DNA of 19,630 bases, from assembly GCA_026692885.1 (NCBI GenBank), contig JAPLNJ010000840.1, positions 1 through 19,630 of the forward strand. The letters are read 5' to 3'. Below are positions 7,293 through 14,978 of the stretch, in pieces; within the stretch, counting starts at the first letter, position 1; each line of letters starts with the position of its first letter. The notes under the pieces are model-generated. The model was not told where the DNA came from. It worked only from the letters and a program-made list of their open reading frames with translations, and did not search any database. Both the position numbers and the translations under genes were made by a program. Origin of the DNA: Planctomycetota bacterium. Its GTDB lineage: Bacteria > Planctomycetota > Planctomycetia > Pirellulales > Pirellulaceae.

Positions 7293-8054
7293 ATGGAAGA
7301 CGCTGTGCTGGCCGTTGTCACCAACTACGATTTCTCGGACAAGGCCGATCATCTCAAGGCCGGTCTCGCGCCGCATTGGGAAACGCTGCTGATCGATAAC
7401 AGCTCCCCTATCGCACCCCGGACCGTGGACTTCATCCTGCCGAATCGGCACTACAGCGGTCTCTGGAACGCGGCGATCCAACTGGCCCTGGAACGGCGTA
7501 AGCCCTGGCTGCTCTTCGCGGCCTCGGACGTTCAAGTGCCGGACCAGGAACGCTTGGCAGCTTGTATGCGTACCGTGTTGAAGGACCGCTCCGTGGGCAT
7601 TTACACGCCGGCGTTGCGTCCCGATTCGAGGTTGGCGTTCCCGGCTTGCTACCACCGCGGTACGGGACGGCTGCGGGAATGCTTTGTCTGTGAAGGCTTC
7701 TTCTTCTTGGCCCGTACGGACGTCTTGACGAGGCTCTATCCCGTCGATCTGGAGGTCAACCGCTATGGTTGGGGAATGGACATTATGGCGGCCTATCACG
7801 CCTACCGGACAGGTCGCCGGGTGCTCGTAGACGACCGGGTCGTGATCTACCATCCGTCTGCCATCCACGAGATTTCCATCGAACAAGCGCGCGCCCAACA
7901 AGCGAATTATCTCGGGGCCGAGGGCGGGCGTTTTTTCAGGTGGGCTCAAACGCGGCTGAGACGTCAAGCAAGACTGACCGAGATACCGCGGCGGATGGTG
8001 GCCGGCGTATCGCGTCTACTGCGGCGGACCCTCGACACGGCCAACTCGAGGTAG
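7293..8054 (+). CDS. Glycosyltransferase family 2-like protein
   Basis: The product is probably a cytoplasmic GT-A-fold glycosyltransferase of 253 residues. An N-terminal strand leads to LLIDNSS (33-38), the nucleotide-sugar-binding region of GT2 enzymes, followed by SGLWNAAI (55-62), the usual conserved stretch after it. FAASDVQVPD (75-84) occupies the place of the metal-binding DxD, here reduced to SDV. CEGFFFLARTDVL (133-145) and YGWGMD (158-163) match the acceptor and catalytic region, with Asp163 a candidate base. The C-terminus is basic and rich in Arg. The ATG at 7293 is well supported by GGGGAGGAG about 8 bases upstream. The gene converges with another glycosyltransferase-like gene. 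The incomplete DxD leaves open an altered or lost metal dependence; the sugar donor is unknown. Confidence 0.75.
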   Translation: MEDAVLAVVTNYDFSDKADHLKAGLAPHWETLLIDNSSPIAPRTVDFILPNRHYSGLWNAAIQLALERRKPWLLFAASDVQVPDQERLAACMRTVLKDRSVGIYTPALRPDSRLAFPACYHRGTGRLRECFVCEGFFFLARTDVLTRLYPVDLEVNRYGWGMDIMAAYHAYRTGRRVLVDDRVVIYHPSAIHEISIEQARAQQANYLGAEGGRFFRWAQTRLRRQARLTEIPRRMVAGVSRLLRRTLDTANSR

Positions 8055-8122
8055 ACGGGTCTTCCCATACCGGCGGCGGGAACTCCTGGGCCGGCATGCA
8101 AACGCTGCCGCTGTGGGGCAGC

Positions 8123-9277
8123 TCACCGCTCACGCCCCAAGAAAGCTTTGGCTGCCTGCTTGCAACGTCTGACCAGCGTCAGTCTCCTGTGCGGCACGTA
8201 GGGATTGACGAGAAGCACCTTCTCGTCGTACGCGGTCTCGCGTGCCTTCTGCTGTGTGCGTTCGATGAATTCATCCAACTGGCAGAAAGCCGCTTGAACC
8301 CACTGGTCATATCTTTCTCGTGCCTGCCCGACCGTGCGTCTGGCCTCTTCGAAGGCTTCCCGGCTATCTCCCCAGGCTACCCCCGTCCAGCCCAATTGGT
8401 GGATGCCGAACGGTCTGTCGAAGAACTTGCTGGGAATCAGCACCGCTGGGCAGCCGCAGAGTACAGCCTCCAAGACCAGTGCGGAAGCCTCATAACAGTA
8501 GAACACCTCAGAACGCTGAAACAGGGCTGCGATTTCCGCCGGGGTCGGGCACCCCTCCTCACCGTCACGGTGATTGTCAAGTCGCGGGCCGGGGATCTCG
8601 ATGCTGTCCTTGGTAATTGGGGATAGGCTTTCACCCGAATGGCGTTTGAATTTGCCGGCATAGAAGCACGAGCCCCGGCGACTACTCCCAGGCTGAGGCG
8701 GACGGAAGAGGTCGGAGTCCGAGGTGGGAATCGACAGCACGATGTCGCTTCCTCCCCACTCCTCTTTCATGCTCTCTGCATACCAGATCTGCAGTTCCTG
8801 AGGGCTGAACTCGGAGGGGCCACCGAGTAACCCTGGGAAGTTGAGTAGATACCTCACGACGCAACCTGCTCGCAGGGGGGTTCCGGCCAACGTCTCGGGA
8901 TAGACAACAATGGGAGTTCTCCGCTCCCGATAGTGGCTTTGGACCACCTTCTCACTCAGCACGGGCGTGACCAAATCTGGATTCACGCCAGAACTGACGA
9001 CAAAGGCCGACTGGCCTCTCAGGTTCAACAAATGGCAAAGCAGATGGAGTACCTTGACCCCCGCGCTGTAGCGGGTCCACTCGGGAGTCACGATATAGTA
9101 GGGGCGCCGGCTATGGTCAGGAAAAAGCAGATCACGACAAATTCCGCGTTCGGGTCGGCACGCATGGACTACCGTCCGCGTGTCCATTCGCACGGACGGG
9201 GACTCGGTATCGTACGTCGCCTGGGCTTCCGAGTCCCTTGTCTTGGCCCCCATCCATCTACCCGCAGTATTCTTCAT
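8123..9277 (-). CDS. Glycosyltransferase-like protein (GT-B type)
   Basis: The 384-residue product resembles GT-B glycosyltransferases. After an N-terminal region it has RYSAGVKVLHLLCHLLNLRG, a form of the glycine-rich opening seen in GT4-like enzymes. In the second half comes a C-terminal Rossmann region with ALFQRSEVFYCYEASALVLE followed by AVLCGCPAVLIP. That arrangement (a pocket Glu in a Y-E-x-S/A-A context, then a CGCPAV turn) is how these proteins bind the nucleotide sugar. The ATG at 9277 is chosen because GGAAGG lies about 10 bases upstream; the frame could also open at TTG 9325. It converges with the GT2-like gene with a 68-base gap. The exact sugar and acceptor cannot be assigned, though the neighbours suggest surface polysaccharide or envelope glycan synthesis. 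Confidence 0.7.
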   Translation of the reverse strand: MKNTAGRWMGAKTRDSEAQATYDTESPSVRMDTRTVVHACRPERGICRDLLFPDHSRRPYYIVTPEWTRYSAGVKVLHLLCHLLNLRGQSAFVVSSGVNPDLVTPVLSEKVVQSHYRERRTPIVVYPETLAGTPLRAGCVVRYLLNFPGLLGGPSEFSPQELQIWYAESMKEEWGGSDIVLSIPTSDSDLFRPPQPGSSRRGSCFYAGKFKRHSGESLSPITKDSIEIPGPRLDNHRDGEEGCPTPAEIAALFQRSEVFYCYEASALVLEAVLCGCPAVLIPSKFFDRPFGIHQLGWTGVAWGDSREAFEEARRTVGQARERYDQWVQAAFCQLDEFIERTQQKARETAYDEKVLLVNPYVPHRRLTLVRRCKQAAKAFLGRER

Positions 9278-9821
9278 CCTGGTGCCTTCCAGTTCTCGCA
9301 GAGCCAACAAGCCGTTGGCATGCAATTGACATTACATCAATTCGCGTCCCCGGAACAAGAGCAGTTCCTACGGGAGCTGTGGATTGTGGATCCGTCGGTT
9401 TGTGACCGCGCGGTGCTAGCGTCCCAAGGACTGGATTTCAATGGCACTGCTGTGAACATCTTCACGCCTCTCTCGTTCCCACGCTCCGAGGCTGTGAAAA
9501 AATGTGCGAACACGATTCGCGGTAGGGTGGGCCAAGTACTCGCGGCCCACCAATTCCAAGGAAACGGCCTTGCTTCGATTTTTTCACAGCCTCTCCGCGA
9601 TAAAGGGAGATAGCGGGGCAGATTTATAGCCACGAACCCCCCGTGCCTGATACCCCATCTTAGACTGATATAACTTACAAATCCGGTGGAAGCTCGGGTG
9701 CAAGTCTTCTGCGCATAGCGGAGGTGTGCCGGTCACACTGTTTGGCAAGACGAAATCGAGCAATGTGTGTTGGAGGCAATCCGGCGGGTCGTCTTACTGC
9801 TCCACGGGCCGGGCCACGCCA
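9278..9821. other. Intergenic stretch with one MITE-like element
   Basis: About 540 bases lie between the glycosyltransferase start and the end of the phosphate transporter gene. The only structure I can support is the 106-bp inverted-repeat element at 9488-9593. A short plus-strand frame near 9755-9830 (EQCVLEAIRRVVLLLHGPGH) looks protein-like but has no start signal and may be a remnant. No promoter was convincing. Confidence 0.5.
9488..9593. repeat. MITE-like element with 16-bp perfect terminal inverted repeats
   Basis: GAGGCTGTGAAAAAAT at 9488-9503 is the exact reverse complement of 9578-9593, enclosing a 74-base core without a transposase. A possible 3-base target duplication (TCC) flanks it on both sides. 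The size and termini fit a miniature inverted-repeat transposable element mobilised by an insertion sequence elsewhere, but the parent family is not identified. Confidence 0.65.
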
Positions 9822-10886
9822 CTAACTGCCGAACGGCAGGTATCGTATCAGCACGTAGCCGAGCGCGGCTGTGGCTGGCAAGGTGAGCGTCCAGGCCCAG
9901 ACCATCCGGGCTACCACCGTCCATTTCACGGCGCTCAGCCGGCGCGTCGCTCCGACGCCCATGATCGAGGCGGACATCACGTGCGTCGTCGACAATGGAA
10001 TACCCCAATGGCTGGCGATTTGGATCACCATGGCGGCCGTCGTCTCCGCGGCGAAACCGTGCAGCGGTTGTAACTTCACCAGCTGGTGTCCCAGCGTCTT
10101 GATGATCCGCCAGCCCCCGGCCGCCGTGCCAGCCGCCATCGTCAGCGAACAGGCTACCTTGACCCAAAGATGAATCGTAAACTGGGGCGTGTAGAGGAAA
10201 CTGAGCAGGCCCGGCAGGGTCTCCAAGGTCCCATTGCGGGTCGCGGTGTAGAGCGCCAGGGCGATAATCCCCATCGTCTTCTGGGCGTCGTTGGTGCCGT
10301 GGCTGAGTCCCATCAAGGACGCGCTGACGAGTTGCAGTCTGCCGAACATCGTGTTGACGCGGTGTGGCTTCCAGTGCCTCAGTAGGACCAGCAGCAGGCC
10401 CATGACCAGGAAGCCCAGAACCAACCCGATCAGCGGCGAGGCAAGCATGGGCAGGATGACCTTCGGCCACAGCCCCTCGGTCTTGCCCGTCGCGGGATTG
10501 AGCACCGACCACTTGATCACCCCCAGGTCATTCGACGCCGAGGCCACGGCAGCCCCGCACAGACCGCCGATCAGCGCGTGGCTGGAGCTTGAGGGGATCC
10601 CGAACCACCAGGTCAGTAGGTTCCAGGCGATGGCCGCCACGAGGGCACCGGTCAAGGTGTCCAGCCGGACGACGCCCGTGTCGACCAACCCGCTGCCGAT
10701 GGTGGTCGCCACGGCGGTGCCCCAGAGCGCGCCCAGCAGGTTGCAGACCGAGGCCATCAGGATCGCCTGCCGGGGGCTGAGCACGCGGGTCGAAACCACC
10801 GTAGCAATCGCGTTGGCGGTGTCGTGGAACCCGTTGATGTATTCGAACACCAACCCGCATAGAATCACGCAAAACACCACGATCAT
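9822..10886 (-). CDS. pit: PiT family inorganic phosphate transporter
   Basis: This inner-membrane permease imports phosphate, usually as a metal-phosphate complex, driven by ion symport. The 354-residue product is hydrophobic throughout with about ten membrane spans. It shows the internal duplication of the family. The first half has NGFHDTANAIATV (18-30) and GIPSSSSHALIGG (97-109). The second half has GLSHGTNDAQKTMGIIAL (193-210) and GIPLSTTHVMSASIMGVG. The paired Asp residues (Asp22 and Asp200) of the GxxD signature are present. The ATG at 10886 has GGAG 7 bases upstream and lies 21 bases after the stop of the DUF47 gene, its common partner. The kinase and regulator genes further upstream suggest regulated expression. 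Confidence 0.94.
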   Translation of the reverse strand: MIVVFCVILCGLVFEYINGFHDTANAIATVVSTRVLSPRQAILMASVCNLLGALWGTAVATTIGSGLVDTGVVRLDTLTGALVAAIAWNLLTWWFGIPSSSSHALIGGLCGAAVASASNDLGVIKWSVLNPATGKTEGLWPKVILPMLASPLIGLVLGFLVMGLLLVLLRHWKPHRVNTMFGRLQLVSASLMGLSHGTNDAQKTMGIIALALYTATRNGTLETLPGLLSFLYTPQFTIHLWVKVACSLTMAAGTAAGGWRIIKTLGHQLVKLQPLHGFAAETTAAMVIQIASHWGIPLSTTHVMSASIMGVGATRRLSAVKWTVVARMVWAWTLTLPATAALGYVLIRYLPFGS

Positions 10887-10907
10887 GGGCGGCGTGCTCC
10901 GGCGGAA

Positions 10908-11537
10908 TCAAGAGTTCTTCAGGACAATCTGGACCACCACGTTGCCGGCGTCCCGGCAGCGATCGATCACTTTTTCCAGCAATTCATACAGATCCCGCAG
11001 GACAATCATCTGCAAAGCCTCGTGCCGTCCGCTGTACAACTCGCTGAACAGCGTCAGGATCAGCGCGTCGGCCTCTGCCTCGTAGTTGTGCAGGCGGCTG
11101 TTCAAGTCCTGGGTCTTGTCCAGGTGCGTGCGTTGACGCAACTGGTGGACCATCTCGTAGAGCGTGTCTGTCGCCTGCTTCAGAAGTTGCGTCTGCTCTT
11201 CAAACCGGTGGTTGGGCAGGTAGGATTCCACGAACAGGAACCGCTCCGCGAACTTCTTGATGGTCTTGGGGATCCGTGAGAGGGCATGCGACAAGGCCTC
11301 AATGTCCTCGCGTTCCAGCGGGGTAATGAACGAGTTGCACAGCAAGGTGCTGATCTCTTCCGAGATCTGCTTGTTGTGCCGACGCCGCAGGACGAACTTC
11401 TCCAGCCTGCGCTGGCCTGACGAGACCTGGAGCAACTCGACCAACGCCTGCGCGGACTCGCGGGACTCCTCGGCACTGGCTTCCAGGAGATCGAAGAATT
11501 TATCGCCATTGCTCAAGAATCGCTGCAAAGAAAACAT
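10908..11537 (-). CDS. DUF47 (PhoU-like) phosphate transport accessory protein
   Basis: DUF47 proteins are all-helical, PhoU-like cytosolic proteins encoded beside PiT transporters and thought to control them. This 209-residue protein is helical and charged throughout. It has the usual N-terminal FFDLLEASAEESRESAQALV, a central basic segment, a second helical repeat and a C-terminal RDLYELLEKVIDRCRDAGNVV block. These are the acidic and Asp-rich helix faces that bind metals in PhoU-like proteins. The ATG at 11537 follows a G-rich GGGGACGGT element. The stop is 21 bases before the transporter start, so the pair is translated from one message. A 101-base gap separates it from the upstream regulator gene, so read-through from that gene is likely but a separate promoter is possible. 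Confidence 0.92.
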   Translation of the reverse strand: MFSLQRFLSNGDKFFDLLEASAEESRESAQALVELLQVSSGQRRLEKFVLRRRHNKQISEEISTLLCNSFITPLEREDIEALSHALSRIPKTIKKFAERFLFVESYLPNHRFEEQTQLLKQATDTLYEMVHQLRQRTHLDKTQDLNSRLHNYEAEADALILTLFSELYSGRHEALQMIVLRDLYELLEKVIDRCRDAGNVVVQIVLKNS

Positions 11538-11638
11538 ACCGTCCCCGCCTTGAGCTATTCGCTGGCTGGCCTGCTACGGACAAGAACCTGCCAGGGCAGC
11601 CTATCTGATGGAGCCGGGATCATGCAAGACGGGGTCGC

Positions 11639-13042
11639 TCAATTCAGCCGGCGGCGGAGCGTGCCGCGATCGATCCCCAGGATCTCGGCGGCAGCGGTCC
11701 GGTTGCCGCCGGTGTGCGACAGGACCGCTTCGAACAGCGGTTGCTCGACCTGGGCCAGGAACTGTTCGTAGAGCTGGGCGGGCGTCGCCCCGGAGGAGAA
11801 CTGCTCGACCGCCCACTGGCGGATCAGTCTCCGCAGGGCGTCGTCCGCCTGGCCCGCACTGGTCGGCCCGGCGTGGCGCGGGGCGGGCAGGTGTTCCGGA
11901 CCAATCGGGCCACCACGGGCGAAGACGGCCGCATGCTCGATGGCGTTACGCAGTTCCCGCACGTTGCCTGGCCACGCTCGCCGGCGCAGCGCAGCGACAG
12001 TCGCCGCCGTGAAACCCAGCGACGCCTGCTGGGGCACACGGGACGAGCGCAAGAAGTGTTCGGCCAACAACGGGATATCCTCGACGCGCTCGCGCAGCGG
12101 CGGCAGTTGGATTTCCGCTCCGGCCAGACGGTAGTAGAAGTCCTCGCGCAGACTGCCGTCCTGCAACGCCTGATCCAGGTTCCGATGGGTAGCCGCCAGG
12201 ATGCGGAAATCGGCCGGTCGGGGTCGCGTGTCACCTACCGGCAGGACCTCACGCTGCTCCAGTACCCGCAGCAGCTTCACCTGAATCTGCGGTGGAATGT
12301 CACCGACCTCGTCGAAGAACACGGTCGCCTCGTGCGCCAATTCCAAGATCCCAGGTCGACTGATGTCGGCGCCGGTGTAGGCGCCCCGCACGTGGCCGAA
12401 CAACTCGCTTTCCACCAGCGTCGGGCTGAGCGCGGCCAGGTGCACCGGCACGAACGGGCGGCTGGCGCGGGCCGAGTGCCGATGAATGGCCCGGGCCACC
12501 AACTCCTTGCCCGTGCCGCTCTCACCGGTAATCAGTACCGGCAGATCGGTCGGAACGATCAGGGCAATCCGCTTGAAAACGTCTTGCATGACGTCGCTCT
12601 TGCCGAGCATCCCATCGGCCAGGTAGTCGTCGGGAGAGGGGCCCGCGGCAACCTGCGGCTGGTCACCGACCGAGAGCAGCGCGCGGTGGACAGCGGAGAC
12701 CAAACGGTCCAGGTCAAACGGCTTGGTCAGATATTCGACCGCGCCGTCCCGCACCGCTTCGACGGCGGTCTTCAGGTTCCCGAACGCCGTGATCACTACG
12801 ACCGGTACAGGACCGGCGATCTGGCGGATCTGCCGCAGTGCCGTCAGCCCATCCATGCCTGGCAGACGCACATCCAGAATCACCAGGGCCGGCACCTGAC
12901 GCTCGACTGCCGCCAGGGCGTCCTCCGCCGTGGCAGCGACTTCCACGGCGTAGCCCTCGTCTGTCAGGGCTCGCTTCAGCCCCCAGCAAATCGACTCTTC
13001 GTCATCGACGACCAGGATGCGTTGGCCTTGACCGAACGGCAT
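11639..13042 (-). CDS. NtrC-family sigma-54-dependent response regulator
   Basis: The 467-residue product is a three-domain transcription activator. REC occupies about 8-122, with Asp13/Asp14, phospho-acceptor Asp57 in VILDVRLPGMDG, Thr85 and Lys107. The AAA+ domain has Walker A GESGTGKE (173-180), the sigma-54 contact loop as GAYTGA (220-225; Tyr replaces the usual Phe) and Walker B VFFDE (241-245). A Fis-type helix-turn-helix ends the protein (GGNRTAAAEILGIDRGTLRR). The ATG at 13042 has AGGAG about 8 bases upstream. It follows the sensor kinase gene by 77 bases that contain a long palindrome. The cognate kinase is presumably that neighbour. No -24/-12 promoter was found within this window, so targets may lie elsewhere. 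Confidence 0.93.
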   Translation of the reverse strand: MPFGQGQRILVVDDEESICWGLKRALTDEGYAVEVAATAEDALAAVERQVPALVILDVRLPGMDGLTALRQIRQIAGPVPVVVITAFGNLKTAVEAVRDGAVEYLTKPFDLDRLVSAVHRALLSVGDQPQVAAGPSPDDYLADGMLGKSDVMQDVFKRIALIVPTDLPVLITGESGTGKELVARAIHRHSARASRPFVPVHLAALSPTLVESELFGHVRGAYTGADISRPGILELAHEATVFFDEVGDIPPQIQVKLLRVLEQREVLPVGDTRPRPADFRILAATHRNLDQALQDGSLREDFYYRLAGAEIQLPPLRERVEDIPLLAEHFLRSSRVPQQASLGFTAATVAALRRRAWPGNVRELRNAIEHAAVFARGGPIGPEHLPAPRHAGPTSAGQADDALRRLIRQWAVEQFSSGATPAQLYEQFLAQVEQPLFEAVLSHTGGNRTAAAEILGIDRGTLRRRLN

Positions 13043-13059
13043 GGGGTGGCTCCTGCCAA

Positions 13060-13107
13060 GTAGGTCAGGCTTTCAAGGCTGACGTGAGCCTGGAAAGCCT
13101 GACCTAC
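13060..13107. repeat. 48-bp palindromic repeat between kinase and regulator genes
   Basis: GTAGGTCAGGCTTTC (13060-13074) pairs perfectly with GAAAGCCTGACCTAC (13093-13107). An inner AGGCT/AGCCT pair extends the stem after one mismatch, leaving a 6-base loop. In the transcript it would form a strong hairpin between the kinase stop and the regulator ribosome binding site. I recall similar GTAGGTCAGGCTTTC palindromes as dispersed repeats in planctomycetes; copy number here cannot be checked. Confidence 0.85.
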
Positions 13108-13119
13108 ACGGTGCGCGGA

Positions 13120-14484
13120 TCATATCTCCAAAGACTCTAACATCGGCAGCCAAAGTTCAAAACAGGTCGGCTGGTCGCCGGTAAACGTCAGGCGTCCGCC
13201 ATGGGCTTCGGCGATCTGTTTGGCGGCCGCCAATCCCAGCCCGATGCCTTCCGGCTTGCCCGTGGCAAACGGCTCGAACAGTCGCGGCCGGATTTCGGCA
13301 GGCGGTCCGGGTCCGCTGTCCAAAACACGGATCGCGAGGTGTGCGTTCGCGGATGGCCCGTACTCGATCCGCACCCAACCGTTGGTCCCAGCCGCTTCGA
13401 TGGCATTTAGCACTAGGTTCAGCAGTGCCTGGTGCAGGAGCGCCGAATCGGCCGATACGTCCGGCAGTGGCTCGGGTGGCGGCGCGCAGTGCAGAGTCAC
13501 CTTGCGGTGCTGGCAGATCGGACCGACCAGCCGGGCAACCTCGCCCAGCACTTGCGGCAGGTGGCACACGACGCGGTTGGGCGACTGGGGCTGCCCGGCT
13601 GTCAGGAATCGCTGCAGCTGTTCCTCGGTCAACCGCAGTTGTCGCTGCGCGACGGTCAGACTCTCCTGGTCCACGTCGCGACAACTCCGCTGATGGAGTT
13701 GCAGGGCCAGCGTGGCCCCGGTGACCGCGTTGCGGAGATGATGGGCGAACCCGCCGCTCAACTGGCCCATCAGGGCCAGCCGTTCGCTCCGTTTGATCGC
13801 CTGGCTGTACGCGACAAGATCAGCGACCAAGGCGTTGACCGCAGCGATCAGACCGCGAATCTCGTCATCACGGCGTGGTAAGGCCAGCGGTTCGAAGTGC
13901 CCTTGGGCCAGCTGGCCGACTTGCTGCTGCAATTGCAGAAGAGGCCGACTGAGGCGGCTGGAAATCGTGATGGACAGGGCAAACACGACGGCCAGGGCCA
14001 GTCCACCGACCAGCAACGGTGGATAGGCGGCCCGCCACCGCGTCTCGCGCCAAATCCGTTCAGGATACAGGATATGCAGTCGCTGCGGCGTACGCTGTTG
14101 TCCCCGTTCGGTACGGACCACCGAATGAAAGTAACTTTGCCCGGCGACTTCGACCGTGCTCGGCAGACCAGCCCCCGCCTGGGTCGCGGACGAGGGCGGC
14201 AGAAACACGGTCGGCACCTCCACACTGCTCGCCGACACCCGCCCCATTTCGTCGGTCACAATGAACTCGGTTCCCGACAGGGCGCGCGTTTGCGCCAAGA
14301 TCGAGTCGTTCAGCGGATAGGTCGAGGTCTGCATCGTGCGGGCAATCCGCTGGATCTGCCGCACGATCTGGTCGGTGCTGTGGCCCGCCGCCAAGTAGGC
14401 GTTAATGGCACTGACCAGAATTAGCACGACCAACATCAACGCGCCGAACGGCACAAAGATCTGGTTCCGAAGCGACCAGCGCAT
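13120..14484 (-). CDS. Membrane sensor histidine kinase, NtrC-type partner
   Basis: The 454-residue product is a two-pass inner-membrane kinase. TM1 spans about 8-30, an extracytoplasmic sensor domain of about 120 residues follows, and TM2 spans about 155-176. A HAMP linker (about 177-225) leads to the dimerisation helix with GGFAHHLRNAVTG, where His248 is the expected phosphorylation site. The ATPase domain has LLNLVLNAIEAAG (354-366), DSGPGPP (389-394) and GIGLGLAAAKQIAEAHGG. The residue after His248 is His249 rather than the usual Glu or Asp. The ATG at 14484 has a GAGGAA site 6-7 bases upstream, so the 99-residue extension open in this frame is rejected. It precedes the NtrC-type regulator, and the pair precedes phosphate-transport genes, suggesting the sensed signal relates to phosphate or envelope state. 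Confidence 0.92.
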   Translation of the reverse strand: MRWSLRNQIFVPFGALMLVVLILVSAINAYLAAGHSTDQIVRQIQRIARTMQTSTYPLNDSILAQTRALSGTEFIVTDEMGRVSASSVEVPTVFLPPSSATQAGAGLPSTVEVAGQSYFHSVVRTERGQQRTPQRLHILYPERIWRETRWRAAYPPLLVGGLALAVVFALSITISSRLSRPLLQLQQQVGQLAQGHFEPLALPRRDDEIRGLIAAVNALVADLVAYSQAIKRSERLALMGQLSGGFAHHLRNAVTGATLALQLHQRSCRDVDQESLTVAQRQLRLTEEQLQRFLTAGQPQSPNRVVCHLPQVLGEVARLVGPICQHRKVTLHCAPPPEPLPDVSADSALLHQALLNLVLNAIEAAGTNGWVRIEYGPSANAHLAIRVLDSGPGPPAEIRPRLFEPFATGKPEGIGLGLAAAKQIAEAHGGRLTFTGDQPTCFELWLPMLESLEI

Positions 14485-14567
14485 TTTCGTTCCTCGAGTG
14501 ACCACCAGGCCTACGCGGCGTGGTGAAAACCTCACGTCCCGCACGACAAACCAGACCACTTGGCCAA

Positions 14568-14813
14568 TCATAGCCGGCAAGCCAGTTGCAACAAACAGTC
14601 CGCGGGCCGCAATTCGTCGCCGCAGGGGCAAGAACTCCCTCGGTTGTGAACATCTTCCTCGGTCTTGGAAGACTCGGCGTCGAGCTGCGTTCGGCCGGCT
14701 CCCGAGGCTGGGACTTCCACGGACGGCTGTCCCGAAATCGACTTCTTGTTGCCTTCCACGAAGCTGGAAATGAAGAACCACAGCACCTGCCCTAAGTAAC
14801 TAAAATAACACAA
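14568..14813 (-). CDS. Possible small Cys-containing membrane-associated ORF
   Basis: This is a tentative short gene of up to 81 codons upstream of, and in the same direction as, the sensor kinase. The putative product has a hydrophobic segment near its start (YLGQVLWFFISSFVEG). A polar linker rich in Ser, Glu and Lys follows, then a C-terminal CPCGDELRPADC motif. G or C at third codon positions is frequent, and the composition looks more natural than the alternative frame. The track start is TTG at 14813; GTG at 14786 is another choice, and neither has a clear ribosome binding site. The stop is 83 bases before the kinase ATG. No family is recognised, and it may be spurious. Confidence 0.3.
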   Translation of the reverse strand: MCYFSYLGQVLWFFISSFVEGNKKSISGQPSVEVPASGAGRTQLDAESSKTEEDVHNRGSSCPCGDELRPADCLLQLACRL

Positions 14814-14844
14814 CTTGCAATCAGCCGGGAAAGCGGTTAGGGAG

Positions 14845-14873
14845 TTGTGAACGAGACGGGAAACTGGTAGAAT
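14845..14873 (+). promoter_or_regulatory. Promoter of gyrA
   Basis: TTGTGA (14845-14850) and TAGAAT (14868-14873) are spaced by exactly 17 bases, and the -10 is preceded by TGG, an extended -10. Transcription would start near 14880, leaving about 100 bases of leader before the TTG start of gyrA. The core resembles the candidate promoter before the hybrid kinase. Confidence 0.65.
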
Positions 14874-14962
14874 CCGCCGCTGCTAAACGAAGCTGTGTGC
14901 CCTCGGTGAAAAACCGGGCCATTCCTGCTGAGAGATGCTCTCGCGACGACCCGCGAGACGAC

Positions 14963-14970
14963 GGAAAGGA
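14963..14970 (+). promoter_or_regulatory. Ribosome binding site that fixes the TTG start of gyrA
   Basis: GGAAAGGA ends 8 bases before TTG 14979, ideal spacing. No ATG or GTG with a better site occurs nearby, so the TTG start is favoured. Confidence 0.75.
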
Positions 14971-14978
14971 TTCTCCCT

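Noticed and set aside
11538..11638. Sigma-54 promoter before the DUF47 gene
   Set aside because: A TGGCAGG...TTGT string was examined, but the spacing is one base short and the -12 GC is missing.
11714..13063. 449-codon plus-strand frame
   Set aside because: It is the shadow of the NtrC-type regulator and has no recognisable domain.
14485..14781. 99-residue N-terminal extension of the membrane sensor kinase
   Set aside because: The ATG at 14484 has a good GAGGAA site, and the first membrane helix follows at a normal distance.
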